From Scatosoma sp045576335 (lineage in GTDB: Bacteria; Bacillota; Clostridia; Christensenellales; Borkfalkiaceae), in the NCBI GenBank assembly GCA_045576335.1, contig JAZNGH010000013.1:15374-79373 (forward strand): DNA of 64,000 nucleotides, in the 5' to 3' direction. Below the pieces are notes generated by a model. It had not been told where the DNA came from. It made no database searches and saw only the letters and a list, made by a program, of their open reading frames with translations. Each line of letters begins with the position of its first letter. Position 1 is the first letter of the stretch. Positions 37,516-46,000 of this stretch are shown one piece after another. A program made the position numbers and the translations under genes.

Positions 37516-37544
37516 ATTATAGTTAAATTTTTATCAAATGTCAA
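37516..37544 (-). promoter_or_regulatory. Promoter of tRNA-Thr
   Basis: On the minus strand, TTGACA (37544-37539), a 17-bp spacer and TATAAT (37521-37516), about 45 bp ahead of the mature tRNA. Confidence 0.8.
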
Positions 37545-37591
37545 GTTAAAACAACGACCTTTTCAAAAAATTTTTTGCTTTTTACAACTTT

Positions 37592-38749
37592 TTATATTTT
37601 GATTCTTTCCGTACTCGCAAAGGCTTCTGCAATCAAACCCTCGACGTCTAATTTTGCCTCTTCCCTCTCGATTTCTTCCAGCTTTGGACGAATAGCAGGG
37701 AAATCGGGCAAAAAGACCGTACAGCAATCCTCAAACGGCAAAATGGAGGTTTCATACGCGCCGATTTTCACCGAACGTTCGATAATTTCATTTTTATCAA
37801 AGCCCACCAAAGGCCGCAATACGGGCAATTTCTCCACCACCGAATTAGAAGAGGTCATGCCCTCAATCGTTTGGCTGGCGACTTGTCCCAAGCTTTCGCC
37901 CGTAATCAGGCATTGCGCGCCGATTTTTAACGCGTGGCGTTCGGCTATCCTATACATAAAGCGGCGCAAAAGCGTAATCATAAGCTGTGGTTTGCATTTC
38001 TCGTGAATCGCCTCTTGAATATGCGTTACGCTGACGGAATAAAAATTCGTACCGCAAGTGTACTCGGAAAGAATGGTCGCCAACTCAACGACCTTTTCCT
38101 TGGCTTGCATATTTGTATACGGGTAGCTATGGAAATGCAGGCAATCGACTTTCATGCCGCGCTTTGCCATCATGTGCCCCGCAACGGGACTGTCAATCCC
38201 GCCCGAAAGCAGAAGTAGCCCTTTTCCCGCCGTACCGACGGGCATACCGTTCGCCCCCTCGATAAATTCCCCGAACACGAGTGCAGAGCCGTGTTCCCGA
38301 ATATCCACGCGAACGGTGAAGGAGGGATTATGCACGTCTACCGTCAGCTTCCCTTTCGCGTTTTCAAGCAACATACCGCCAAGCTCTTTACTGATTTCAA
38401 TAGAGGTCAGCGGGTATTTTTTATCGCCGCGGTGAGATTCCACCTTAAAAGAACCGCTCTCGCGCGAAATAAGCTTTGCCGCCTCGAAAAGCGATTGCAT
38501 ATCCGTCGTCGTTTCAAAAGCAAGGCTAATCGTATGCACGCCGAATACCTTTTTCAATTTGTCTACGATTTGTTCCGTATACTCCTCTTCGAAGCTTTGT
38601 ACGAGATAACGCCCGCTTTGTTTAATCAATTCACAAGAAAAATCCTTTAACGCGCGTTGCAAATTCGTTTCAAAGGCGCGTTCGAAAAAGCCTCTGTTTT
38701 TTCCCTTTAACCAAATTTCCGAATAGCGGATAATAATTACTCTTTTCAT
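37592..38749 (-). CDS. thiI: tRNA 4-thiouridine synthase ThiI
   Basis: A 385-aa protein. ThiI adenylates uridine 8 of tRNA and accepts sulfur from a cysteine desulfurase to make 4-thiouridine. The N-terminal ferredoxin-like and THUMP domains lie at residues about 1-165 (IIIRYSEIWLKGKNRGFFE). The PP-loop SGGIDS is at 182-187, followed by PVAGHMMAKRG. It lacks the C-terminal rhodanese domain of the E. coli protein, as is usual in Gram-positives, where a dedicated desulfurase supplies the sulfur. That desulfurase is encoded 14 nt upstream. It is the last gene of the carAB operon. Confidence 0.95.
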   Translation of the reverse strand: MKRVIIIRYSEIWLKGKNRGFFERAFETNLQRALKDFSCELIKQSGRYLVQSFEEEYTEQIVDKLKKVFGVHTISLAFETTTDMQSLFEAAKLISRESGSFKVESHRGDKKYPLTSIEISKELGGMLLENAKGKLTVDVHNPSFTVRVDIREHGSALVFGEFIEGANGMPVGTAGKGLLLLSGGIDSPVAGHMMAKRGMKVDCLHFHSYPYTNMQAKEKVVELATILSEYTCGTNFYSVSVTHIQEAIHEKCKPQLMITLLRRFMYRIAERHALKIGAQCLITGESLGQVASQTIEGMTSSNSVVEKLPVLRPLVGFDKNEIIERSVKIGAYETSILPFEDCCTVFLPDFPAIRPKLEEIEREEAKLDVEGLIAEAFASTERIKI

Positions 38750-38763
38750 CTTCGTTTTTTCCT

Positions 38764-39894
38764 TTATTTCATACGCTGTTTAAGCTCGCGTGCGACCGCA
38801 TTGAGAATATTCGCCGCTTCCACGATTTCCTCTTCCGTCGTTTCGGGCGAAAAGCTCAACCGAAGCACGCCGTCAGCAACCTTTTCGTCGTAACCGCAAG
38901 CCAAAACGACCTTGCTATATCTCGTTTTCGAATTGGACGAGCAGGCCGAGCCCGTACCCACTATCAAGCCCCTATCGTTTGCCAAATGCAAAAGAATTTC
39001 ACCGCGAAGCCCCACGGCCGCAACGCTCAAAATATACGGCGTAGCGTCCTCTGACGACAAGCGCACGAACAAACCTTTATCCAAAGCCGCCCAAAGCCGT
39101 TCACGGTATTCCTTTATCCGTTGATAATCCTCTTTCAGCGTTTGAAATTTAAGCTCCGCTGCATACTCGAACTGCTTGATACCGAAGGTATTTTCCGTAC
39201 CGCTACGCCTACCGGCTTCCTGCCCACCACCGATTATGTAAGGGGGCAAAACCAGCGATTTTCGTTTAATCAACGCACCTACGCCCTTCATTCCGCCGAT
39301 TTTATGCGCGCTGATTGCATACAAATCGATTTCCTTTGCCAAACGAAAGGGTATTTTACCGTACGCCTGCACGCCGTCGCTATGAAAAATCACTCGCGGG
39401 TTTTTCTCTTTGACGCGCTTTGCAATGGCATTTACGTCGTTAATCGCGCCGATTTCGTTGTTTACGTGCATTACCGAAACGAAGCTCGTCTTTTCGTCGA
39501 TAAGCGAAAGGAGCTTTTCAACGTCCACCCTTCCGTCGCGTTGTAAGGGCGCGTATCGTGGCTCGACAACGCCGCGGTTTTTCAGTTCCGTAAACGCCGC
39601 AAAAACGGCAGAATGTTCCCCCACGGTAGTGACAGCATTCCCCCGCTTAGCAAACGAGAAAACGGCTTGATTGTCCGCTTCCGTACCGCAAGAGGTAAAC
39701 ACCAGCTCGAACGCCGATTCGTCCGCGACCTTGGAAAGCAAAGCGGAGCGTGCTTTTTTAAGCTCGCCCTGCAACGCATATCCCTCCGTGTATAAAGCGG
39801 ACGGATTATAAAATTTTTCCATAGCATACGCCGTTGCCCGTTCAAAAGCTTCCTTGACGGGCTTGGTCGTTGCGGCGTTATCCAAATAAATCAT
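38764..39894 (-). CDS. Cysteine desulfurase (NifS/IscS class V aminotransferase)
   Basis: A 376-aa PLP enzyme that takes sulfur from cysteine as an enzyme persulfide. The N-terminus MIYLDNAATTKP is typical. The PLP lysine is K198 in SAHKIGGMKG, and the persulfide cysteine is C318 in VGTGSACSSNS. GGGQEAGRRSGTEN is also present. The gene is directly before thiI, so its main role is probably sulfur donation for tRNA thiolation (NifZ/ThiI-partner type) rather than Fe-S assembly. Its start overlaps the end of the upstream membrane-protein gene by 4 nt. Confidence 0.93.
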   Translation of the reverse strand: MIYLDNAATTKPVKEAFERATAYAMEKFYNPSALYTEGYALQGELKKARSALLSKVADESAFELVFTSCGTEADNQAVFSFAKRGNAVTTVGEHSAVFAAFTELKNRGVVEPRYAPLQRDGRVDVEKLLSLIDEKTSFVSVMHVNNEIGAINDVNAIAKRVKEKNPRVIFHSDGVQAYGKIPFRLAKEIDLYAISAHKIGGMKGVGALIKRKSLVLPPYIIGGGQEAGRRSGTENTFGIKQFEYAAELKFQTLKEDYQRIKEYRERLWAALDKGLFVRLSSEDATPYILSVAAVGLRGEILLHLANDRGLIVGTGSACSSNSKTRYSKVVLACGYDEKVADGVLRLSFSPETTEEEIVEAANILNAVARELKQRMK

Positions 39895-40532
39895 TTCTGT
39901 TTTCTTTCCTGCATTACGTAATCGCTTTCGAGTACGCTACGCTTTGCAAACTTCATTATATTCATCAAGAGCGCTTCGCGACATTCCAGCACGAAGAGTT
40001 TTTTTCCTTCGTATCCCGCAAGGATATACATAAAGAACTTCCCTTCCGCCGCCTCGTCGTTGGGCGTACAAATAACCTCTTTCGTCGAGGGGTCGGATTT
40101 CAACCGCTCGTACGAGCTGTTATCAATATCGCCAACCTGCATCATATCCGCGCAATCAAAGCGCGCAATCAGTTTTCTACGGTTGATATTAAAGACCTTG
40201 GAAATGCGAAGCTCGCCTGAAACGAAGCAGTAATCGTAGCTAACGTTGATGCGTTTTTTTACTTGATAAAGTAGAAACCAGAACGAGCCGAAAAACAACG
40301 CTTGAAACCCGCTGAAAATACATAAAAATTTAACCATTTCATAGGCTTGTATCGCGTCTTGCGTCGCATCTGCCCCAGGCGTGCCAAAGGGAATATTCGT
40401 TAAGCATACGAATAAAAATATAATCGCTACCACAAGACAAACGACGGAAATTACGTGCACGATTCTATATTTTTTTTGCCCTTTCGTTGCATTACGGTTT
40501 ACCGCGCTTTCCTCGTAAAAAGCATCCATCAT
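39891..40532 (-). CDS. Two-helix membrane protein of unknown function
   Basis: 213 aa. Two hydrophobic helices (about residues 24-48, HVISVVCLVVAIIFLFVCLT, and 70-92, FSGFQALFFGSFWFLLYQV) are followed by a soluble C-terminal domain of about 115 residues. That domain is beta-rich, with charged strands (YDYCFVSGELRISKVFNINR, LIARFDCADM). No catalytic motif was recognised. It lies 15 nt after the carB-dapF gene and overlaps the desulfurase gene by 4 nt, so it belongs to the operon. GGAGGAGAA precedes tandem ATG codons at 40532 and 40529, and either may be used. The context gives no clear function. Confidence 0.7.
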   Translation of the reverse strand: MMDAFYEESAVNRNATKGQKKYRIVHVISVVCLVVAIIFLFVCLTNIPFGTPGADATQDAIQAYEMVKFLCIFSGFQALFFGSFWFLLYQVKKRINVSYDYCFVSGELRISKVFNINRRKLIARFDCADMMQVGDIDNSSYERLKSDPSTKEVICTPNDEAAEGKFFMYILAGYEGKKLFVLECREALLMNIMKFAKRSVLESDYVMQERKQK

Positions 40533-40547
40533 TTCTCCTCCGTTTCG

Positions 40548-43500
40548 TTAAATTTCCAAAGTACCCTCGTACACGGTTTTCACGTTACCCATAAGCTCTA
40601 CGTCGCCGTCCGAATGGTAATTTACCGTAAGGTCGCCGCCGCGAAGCTTCACAGTCACATTGGTATCCTTTTCACAATGCCCTGCAAGCACCGCAGCAAC
40701 GACTGCCGCGCAAGCACCCGTACCGCAAGCCCACGTTTCACCGCTGCCGCGTTCCCATACGCGCATTTTTATCGTAACCCTGTTCACAACGCGCACGAAT
40801 TCGGTATTGATACCCTCGGGGAAATATTCGCAATTTTCAAATTCAGGACCGATTGCCGCTACGTTGATGGCATCTACTTTATCGCTGAAAATGACACAAT
40901 GCGGGTTACCCACGTTTACAAGCGTGGCTTTGTAATCCAACCCTGCAACGTTGATAATTTTACCGACGATACTTTCTTCGTCCCAAACGCAAGGAATCTT
41001 TTTACCCGCTAATTCCGCTTTGCCAAGGTTTACGCTTGCAGAATTGACCTTTCCGCCAAACGAATACACCTTGACGTCGCAAACGCCTTTCGCCGTTTCG
41101 ATTTTCATTTCGTTTTTACGAACGATCCCCTTTTCGTAGAGGTATTTACCGATACAGCGGATTGCGTTACCGCCTTGCGGTGCTTCCGAGCCGTCTTTAT
41201 TGAATACGCGCATTTTCGCGTCGGCTACGTCCGAGTTTTCAATCAATGCGATACCGTCGCCGCCGATACCGTAATGCGGCAGAACGTAGTTCACCGCAAT
41301 CGATTCGGGGCAGGTTATCTTGCCGTCGCGGTTATCGAATACGATATAATCGTTTCCGCAAGACTGCATTTTCGTAAAGCTTAATTTGAGCTTTTCCGTG
41401 CGGAGTGCATTGATATCCACAAGCTCCGTATTATCTTCGGTGAATTTACTTGCTATGATATCGGCAAGTGCGTTCGCCGTGTCGAGCGCGGTCAAAACGG
41501 TAATGCCGAGCAAAATTGCGTGATGGTGCAAGCGAATGAAATCGTTGATAGACTCCATATCCGTTTTACCTGTGTAAACGATATAGTCGATTTTTCCCTC
41601 GTCCATCAGCTTGATGACGGTATCGGTTGCCGAAAGTCTGTCTACGACCGCACAATCGATACCCAAATCGTTGATAACCTTCGCCGTACCTTTCGTCGCG
41701 TACATGGTACAGCCCAAATCGCCGAATTTCTTGGCAATCGTAAGCAAATCGAGCTTGTCCTGATCGTTCACCGTCATATACACGCCGACGGGACGACGCT
41801 CGGAGGGATGACACATCTTAAACCCTGCCGAAACCAAGCCCTTAAACATAGCCTCTTCAATCGTTTTACCGATACCCAGCACTTCGCCCGTCGATTTCAT
41901 TTGAGGACCGAGCTGGGAGTTCACATCGTTGAGCTTTTCAAAACTGAACACGGGAACCTTGACCGCAACGTACGGCGAATCGGGATACAAGCCCGTTCCG
42001 TAGCCGAGCTTTTTCAGTTTTGCGCCCGTGATAATCTTGGTTGCAAGCTCTACCATAGGCACGCCTGTTACCTTGGATATATATGGTACGGTACGGGAAG
42101 CTCGGGGATTAACCTCGATTACGTACAATTGTCCGCGATAGATGAGGTATTGAATATTGATAAGCCCTTTCGTTTTCAGCTCTAACGCAAGCTGTGTAGA
42201 AACCTCTATAATCTTTTCGAGCATAGTGTCGTCGAGATTGTAAGGAGGATATACGGCAATGGAGTCACCCGAGTGAATACCCGTACGTTCAATGTGCTGC
42301 ATAATACCGGGGATAAGCACGTCCTTTCCGTCGGAAATCGCGTCTACTTCCAGCTCCGTACCCATAAGATATTTGTCGCAAAGTACGGGATTTTCAATGC
42401 CTTGCGCGAGAATGACGTCCATATAACGGCATACGTCCTCTTGGGTAAAGGCAATCGTCATATTTTGCCCGCCGATAACGTAGGACGGACGGAGCAATAC
42501 GGGATATTCCAGCTTTTCTGCCGCCGCAAGTGCCTCGTCCTTGGTCATAACGGTAATTGCTTTGGGACGGGGAATAGAATATTTTTCAAGCAGTGCTTCA
42601 AAACGTTCTCTATCCTCCGCTCTGTCAACGCTATCCGCGGAAGTACCCAAGATACGGATACCGTGCGTATCAAAATACGAGCAAAGGTGAATAGCCGTCT
42701 GACCGCCGAACGTGATAATGACACCGTAAGGCTTTTCGATATCCAACACGTGCTGTACGTCTTCGGGGGTAAGCGGCTCGAAATACAATCTGTCCGCCGT
42801 ATCGAAATCCGTGGAAACCGTTTCGGGGTTGTTGTTGATAATCGCAACCTCGTAGCCCAGCTCTTTCAACGTCCATACGCAATGCACGGACGAGTAATCG
42901 AATTCGATACCCTGACCGATACGAATGGGACCCGACCCGATAACGACGATACGCTTTTTATCGCTCTTGTCCAAGAACGGCTTTGCTTCGTCGTGCGCCG
43001 CATCGTCTGCCGTCGAATAGAAATACGGCGTTTTTGCGGGGAATTCCGCCGCACAGGTATCTACCATTTTATACGCTAATTTTTTGCGGTAAGGGATTTT
43101 TTGTCCGCTGAGCGCCGCGATATCTTTATCCAAATATCCGAGGCGTTTACCTTCTTCGTACAGCTCTTTCGTCAGCTTTTGCGTTGCAAGCGCTTCTTCG
43201 TATGCGATAAGGTTTTTGAATTTATTTAAGAACCATCTGTCGATTTTGGTGATTGCAAACACCTCGTCTACGCTTACGCCCTTTTTCAACGCCGCGTATA
43301 CGACGAAAATGCGTTCGTCCGTCATCTCGGGGAGCTTTGCCAAAAGCTCCTCTTTCGTGCTGTTTACGAACTTTTTATAGTTCATGGTACTCGTGGAGAT
43401 TTCCGCGCCTCTTACGGCTTTCATAATCGCCATTTCAAAAGAAGTACCGATAGACATTACTTCGCCCGTCGCTTTCATTCTCGTACCAAGCTCGCGCTTT

Positions 43501-44603
43501 GCGTATAAGAATTTATCAAACGGCCATTTGGGCATTTTTACGACGAGATAATCAATCGTCGGCTCAAAGCAAGCGTAGGTGTTGCCCGTAACGTCGTTTA
43601 CGATTTCGTCAAGGGTATATCCAAGCGCGATTTTTGAGGTGACCTTTGCAATCGGGAAGCCCGTTGCCTTGGAAGCCAAAGCCGAAGAACGGCTGACGCG
43701 GGGATTAACCTCAATAACGGAATATTCAAAGGAATCGGGATTGAGCGCGAACTGTACGTTACAGCCGCCTTCAATGCCCAGCTCGGTAATAATCGAAAGT
43801 GCCGCGTTGCGGAGCATATTATACTCTTTCGTGGACAGCGTTACTGCGGGGGCAACGACGATGGAATCGCCCGTATGCACGCCGACGGGGTCTACGTTTT
43901 CCATAGAACATACGGTCAAGCAGTTGCCGTTTCTATCGCGAATAACCTCAAATTCGATTTCTTTCCAGCCTGCAATATACTTTTCAATGAGCACTTGCGT
44001 AATGGGAGAAAGCATCAAACCGTTATGAGAGATCAAACGCAATTCTTCTTCCGTATACGCTACGCCGCCACCCGCGCCGCCAAGCGTGTAAGCAGGACGG
44101 ATAATGACGGGGTATCCAAGTCTGTTTGCGATCGCCACGCACTCGTCCACCGTATACGCGATATCCGAGGGAACGCAAGGCTGATTGATTTTTTCCATTG
44201 TTTGTTTGAACAGCTCTCTGTCCTCCGAACGGTCGATTGCGTCCAGCTTCGTACCGATCAATTTTACGCCGTGCTGTTCCAAAAAGCCCGATTTCGCAAG
44301 CTTACAACCCATAGTAAGCCCCGTTTGTCCGCCAAGAGAGGCAAGCAAACTATCCGGTTTTTCTTTAATGATAATACGCTTTAAGGTTTCTTCCGTGAGC
44401 GGTTCGAGATAAATCTCGTCCGCAAGTGCCTTATCCGTCATAATCGTCGCGGGGTTGGAATTACAAAGAACGACGTTTACCCCCTCGCTTTTCATAACGC
44501 GGCAAGCTTGCGCGCCCGCGTAATCGAATTCCGCGGCTTGTCCGATCACGATAGGACCGGAACCGATTACCAAAACTTTTTTAATATCACTTCTTTTAGG
44601 CAT
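40548..44603 (-). CDS. carB: Carbamoyl-phosphate synthase large subunit fused to a diaminopimelate epimerase-like domain
   Basis: 1351 aa. Residues 1 to about 1065 are a normal CarB. Both ATP-grasp halves (IGSGPIVIGQAAEFDYAG; IGSGPIRIGQGIEFDYSS) and the MGS-like regulatory domain are present. CarB makes carbamoyl phosphate for pyrimidines and arginine. After a linker of about six residues, residues 1072-1351 are a complete DapF fold (FTKMQSCGNDYIVFD, GIGGDGIALIE, ERGSGETWACGTGACA). DapF epimerises LL- to meso-diaminopimelate for the cell wall. The second catalytic cysteine is kept (C1293). The first, normally in the MCGN motif, is Gly1144 (PQGGNAIRC), and the codon GGC at 41174-41172 confirms it. 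C1082 in SCGND is the variant common in clostridial DapF and may not substitute. The gene overlaps carA by 8 nt. Confidence 0.93.
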   Translation of the reverse strand: MPKRSDIKKVLVIGSGPIVIGQAAEFDYAGAQACRVMKSEGVNVVLCNSNPATIMTDKALADEIYLEPLTEETLKRIIIKEKPDSLLASLGGQTGLTMGCKLAKSGFLEQHGVKLIGTKLDAIDRSEDRELFKQTMEKINQPCVPSDIAYTVDECVAIANRLGYPVIIRPAYTLGGAGGGVAYTEEELRLISHNGLMLSPITQVLIEKYIAGWKEIEFEVIRDRNGNCLTVCSMENVDPVGVHTGDSIVVAPAVTLSTKEYNMLRNAALSIITELGIEGGCNVQFALNPDSFEYSVIEVNPRVSRSSALASKATGFPIAKVTSKIALGYTLDEIVNDVTGNTYACFEPTIDYLVVKMPKWPFDKFLYAKRELGTRMKATGEVMSIGTSFEMAIMKAVRGAEISTSTMNYKKFVNSTKEELLAKLPEMTDERIFVVYAALKKGVSVDEVFAITKIDRWFLNKFKNLIAYEEALATQKLTKELYEEGKRLGYLDKDIAALSGQKIPYRKKLAYKMVDTCAAEFPAKTPYFYSTADDAAHDEAKPFLDKSDKKRIVVIGSGPIRIGQGIEFDYSSVHCVWTLKELGYEVAIINNNPETVSTDFDTADRLYFEPLTPEDVQHVLDIEKPYGVIITFGGQTAIHLCSYFDTHGIRILGTSADSVDRAEDRERFEALLEKYSIPRPKAITVMTKDEALAAAEKLEYPVLLRPSYVIGGQNMTIAFTQEDVCRYMDVILAQGIENPVLCDKYLMGTELEVDAISDGKDVLIPGIMQHIERTGIHSGDSIAVYPPYNLDDTMLEKIIEVSTQLALELKTKGLINIQYLIYRGQLYVIEVNPRASRTVPYISKVTGVPMVELATKIITGAKLKKLGYGTGLYPDSPYVAVKVPVFSFEKLNDVNSQLGPQMKSTGEVLGIGKTIEEAMFKGLVSAGFKMCHPSERRPVGVYMTVNDQDKLDLLTIAKKFGDLGCTMYATKGTAKVINDLGIDCAVVDRLSATDTVIKLMDEGKIDYIVYTGKTDMESINDFIRLHHHAILLGITVLTALDTANALADIIASKFTEDNTELVDINALRTEKLKLSFTKMQSCGNDYIVFDNRDGKITCPESIAVNYVLPHYGIGGDGIALIENSDVADAKMRVFNKDGSEAPQGGNAIRCIGKYLYEKGIVRKNEMKIETAKGVCDVKVYSFGGKVNSASVNLGKAELAGKKIPCVWDEESIVGKIINVAGLDYKATLVNVGNPHCVIFSDKVDAINVAAIGPEFENCEYFPEGINTEFVRVVNRVTIKMRVWERGSGETWACGTGACAAVVAAVLAGHCEKDTNVTVKLRGGDLTVNYHSDGDVELMGNVKTVYEGTLEI

Positions 44604-45678
44604 TGTCTTTCTCCTTCTTCATAAGCGCAAAGAATTTTTTGTAAAGCGGGTTTTCCAAATTACCGTTCCCGCAAGAAGCGGGCATAAACTGCACGGTAAA
44701 CGCATTCAAAGCATCGTAATCGATTCCCTCGCAAGTACCGTCGTTGACGTTGACGAATTTTATCTTGCCCTGTTTTACGGTATCGTTTACAACGGTATAG
44801 CCGTGGTTTTGCGAAGAGATATATACTCTACCGCACTCCACGCATTTTACGGGCTGGTTTCCGCCGCGGTGACCGTATTTCTGCTTCTTCGTATCCGCGC
44901 CGAGCGCACGCGCGACGAGCAAGTGCCCAAGCCCGATACCAAACACGGGCTTTTTACCCAGCACTTTTGCGATTTCCTCAATAGCGGAGCCCGCGTCTTT
45001 GGGGTTCCCCGCGCCGTCGCCGATTACCACGCCGTCCGTTTGCAAAGCCAGAATTTCCTCCGCCGTTGCAGCCGCGGGCATACCGATTACACGCCAGCCT
45101 TGCTCTACAAGTCCGTCAATCAGGCTCTTTTTACAGCCGAAATCCCAAAGCGCGACGCTGTATTTTGCGTCAGGGTCGCCATATTCCGTTTTCGTTTTAG
45201 GCGCAACCGTCTTGATTGCGTCCGTAATTTGATATTTTTTAAGCGCGAGCACGTCCTCTTCTTTCAAGGGCTTATCGCTAACGGTAGCGTTCATAACGCC
45301 CTCTTCCCGCAAAATTTTGGTAAGCTGACGGGTATCCACACCGTAAATGCCGATTACGCCCTGCTCTTTGAGGTATTCGTCAAGCGTACCCTCCGAACGG
45401 AAATTAGAGGGAATATCGCATACCTCGCGCACGACGTACGCCGAAACCCAAGCTTTATCGCTTTCCGCGTCGCAGCGCGCAACGCCGTAATTGCCGATTA
45501 ACGGAAAGGTTTGTACGACGATTTGCCCGAAGTTGCAAGGGTCGGTAAGCGTTTCCACGTAACCGACCATTCCCGTAGAAAACACGAGCTCGCCCGTGGC
45601 TTCGCCCTCCGCGCCAAAGCGGTAGCCTTGGAATACCGTACCATTTTGTAACGTCAAATATACTTTTTTCTTTTTCAT
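44596..45678 (-). CDS. carA: Carbamoyl-phosphate synthase small subunit lacking the glutaminase triad
   Basis: A 360-aa protein with the CarA N-terminal domain (NGTVFQGYRFGAEGEATGELV as two adjoining pieces; TGMVGYVETLTDP; GVDTRQLTKILREEG) and a class I amidotransferase fold. CarA normally hydrolyses glutamine and channels ammonia to CarB. Here the nucleophile motif GICLGHQ reads GIGLGHL (Gly249 for Cys). The HPE of YHPEA reads MPA (Met332 and Ala334 for the His and Glu). SNGPGDP reads GDGAGNP. All three triad residues are therefore missing, and the subunit cannot act by the known mechanism. CarA may survive as a scaffold for ammonia-dependent synthesis. It is the first gene of the operon, behind the attenuator. 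Confidence 0.9.
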   Translation of the reverse strand: MKKKKVYLTLQNGTVFQGYRFGAEGEATGELVFSTGMVGYVETLTDPCNFGQIVVQTFPLIGNYGVARCDAESDKAWVSAYVVREVCDIPSNFRSEGTLDEYLKEQGVIGIYGVDTRQLTKILREEGVMNATVSDKPLKEEDVLALKKYQITDAIKTVAPKTKTEYGDPDAKYSVALWDFGCKKSLIDGLVEQGWRVIGMPAAATAEEILALQTDGVVIGDGAGNPKDAGSAIEEIAKVLGKKPVFGIGLGHLLVARALGADTKKQKYGHRGGNQPVKCVECGRVYISSQNHGYTVVNDTVKQGKIKFVNVNDGTCEGIDYDALNAFTVQFMPASCGNGNLENPLYKKFFALMKKEKDNA

Positions 45679-45747
45679 AAGCCGTTCCTTGTATATAAAA
45701 ATTTATTTTTTACCCGTTTTGCGTTTCCGAGCGCACTCGTTTGCCCG

Positions 45748-45775
45748 AAAAAAAAGACTGATTTTGAAATCAGTC
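45748..45775 (-). terminator. Intrinsic attenuator in the carA leader
   Basis: In the minus-strand leader, the stem GACTGATTT/AATCAGTC closes a short loop (45775-45756) and is followed by eight T (45755-45748). It lies 70 nt before the carA ATG and after the promoter, so it ends transcription inside the leader unless prevented. The stop codon of the leader peptide is inside its 5-prime arm. Confidence 0.8.
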
Positions 45776-45901
45776 CCCATTTGAAAATATTGAAGCCGTT
45801 TGAAAAAAATAAAAACGGGAACCGCCCATCATACCGTTTGCCAAGCGATTCGTTGCTTTCAATTTTTCTGCCCCGTATACGAAATTCATTTCTTTAATCA
45901 C
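45770..45901 (-). CDS. Leader peptide of the carAB operon, 43 aa
   Basis: GTG at 45901 has GGAG six bases ahead and lies about 18 nt after the predicted transcription start. The frame runs 43 codons (MIKEMNFVYGAEKLKATNRL at the start, then SRFYFFQTASIFSNGD) and its TGA lies in the attenuator stem. Codons 29-33 are CGT TTT TAT TTT TTT, a U-rich stretch about 45 nt before the terminator T-run. The layout matches the enterobacterial pyrBI leader. At low UTP, polymerase stalls in the U-rich tract, the ribosome catches up and blocks the attenuator. That mechanism is inferred. The peptide itself needs no function. Confidence 0.65.
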   Translation of the reverse strand: MIKEMNFVYGAEKLKATNRLANGMMGGSRFYFFQTASIFSNGD

Positions 45902-45925
45902 TTCTTTCTCCAAGCAATTTTTACT

Positions 45926-45954
45926 ATTATAGCACAACTGTTTTTTCTTGTCAA
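45926..45954 (-). promoter_or_regulatory. Consensus promoter of the carAB operon
   Basis: On the minus strand, TTGACA (45954-45949), a 17-bp spacer and TATAAT (45931-45926) match the sigma-A consensus perfectly. The transcript would start near 45919, leaving a leader of about 240 nt before carA. Confidence 0.88.
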
Positions 45955-46000
45955 CCTTTCAAAGGCGTTTTTACTCTTAATTTTTTATTTTTTCTAATCC

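Noticed and set aside
45679..45925. T-box, PyrR site or riboswitch in the carA leader
   Set aside because: No T-box core, PyrR-type loop consensus or known aptamer signature was visible; only the peptide/U-tract/terminator layout is supported.
45800..45997. Plus-strand 65-codon frame over the carA leader
   Set aside because: It starts at TTG without a binding site and is the antisense of the leader peptide and promoter.
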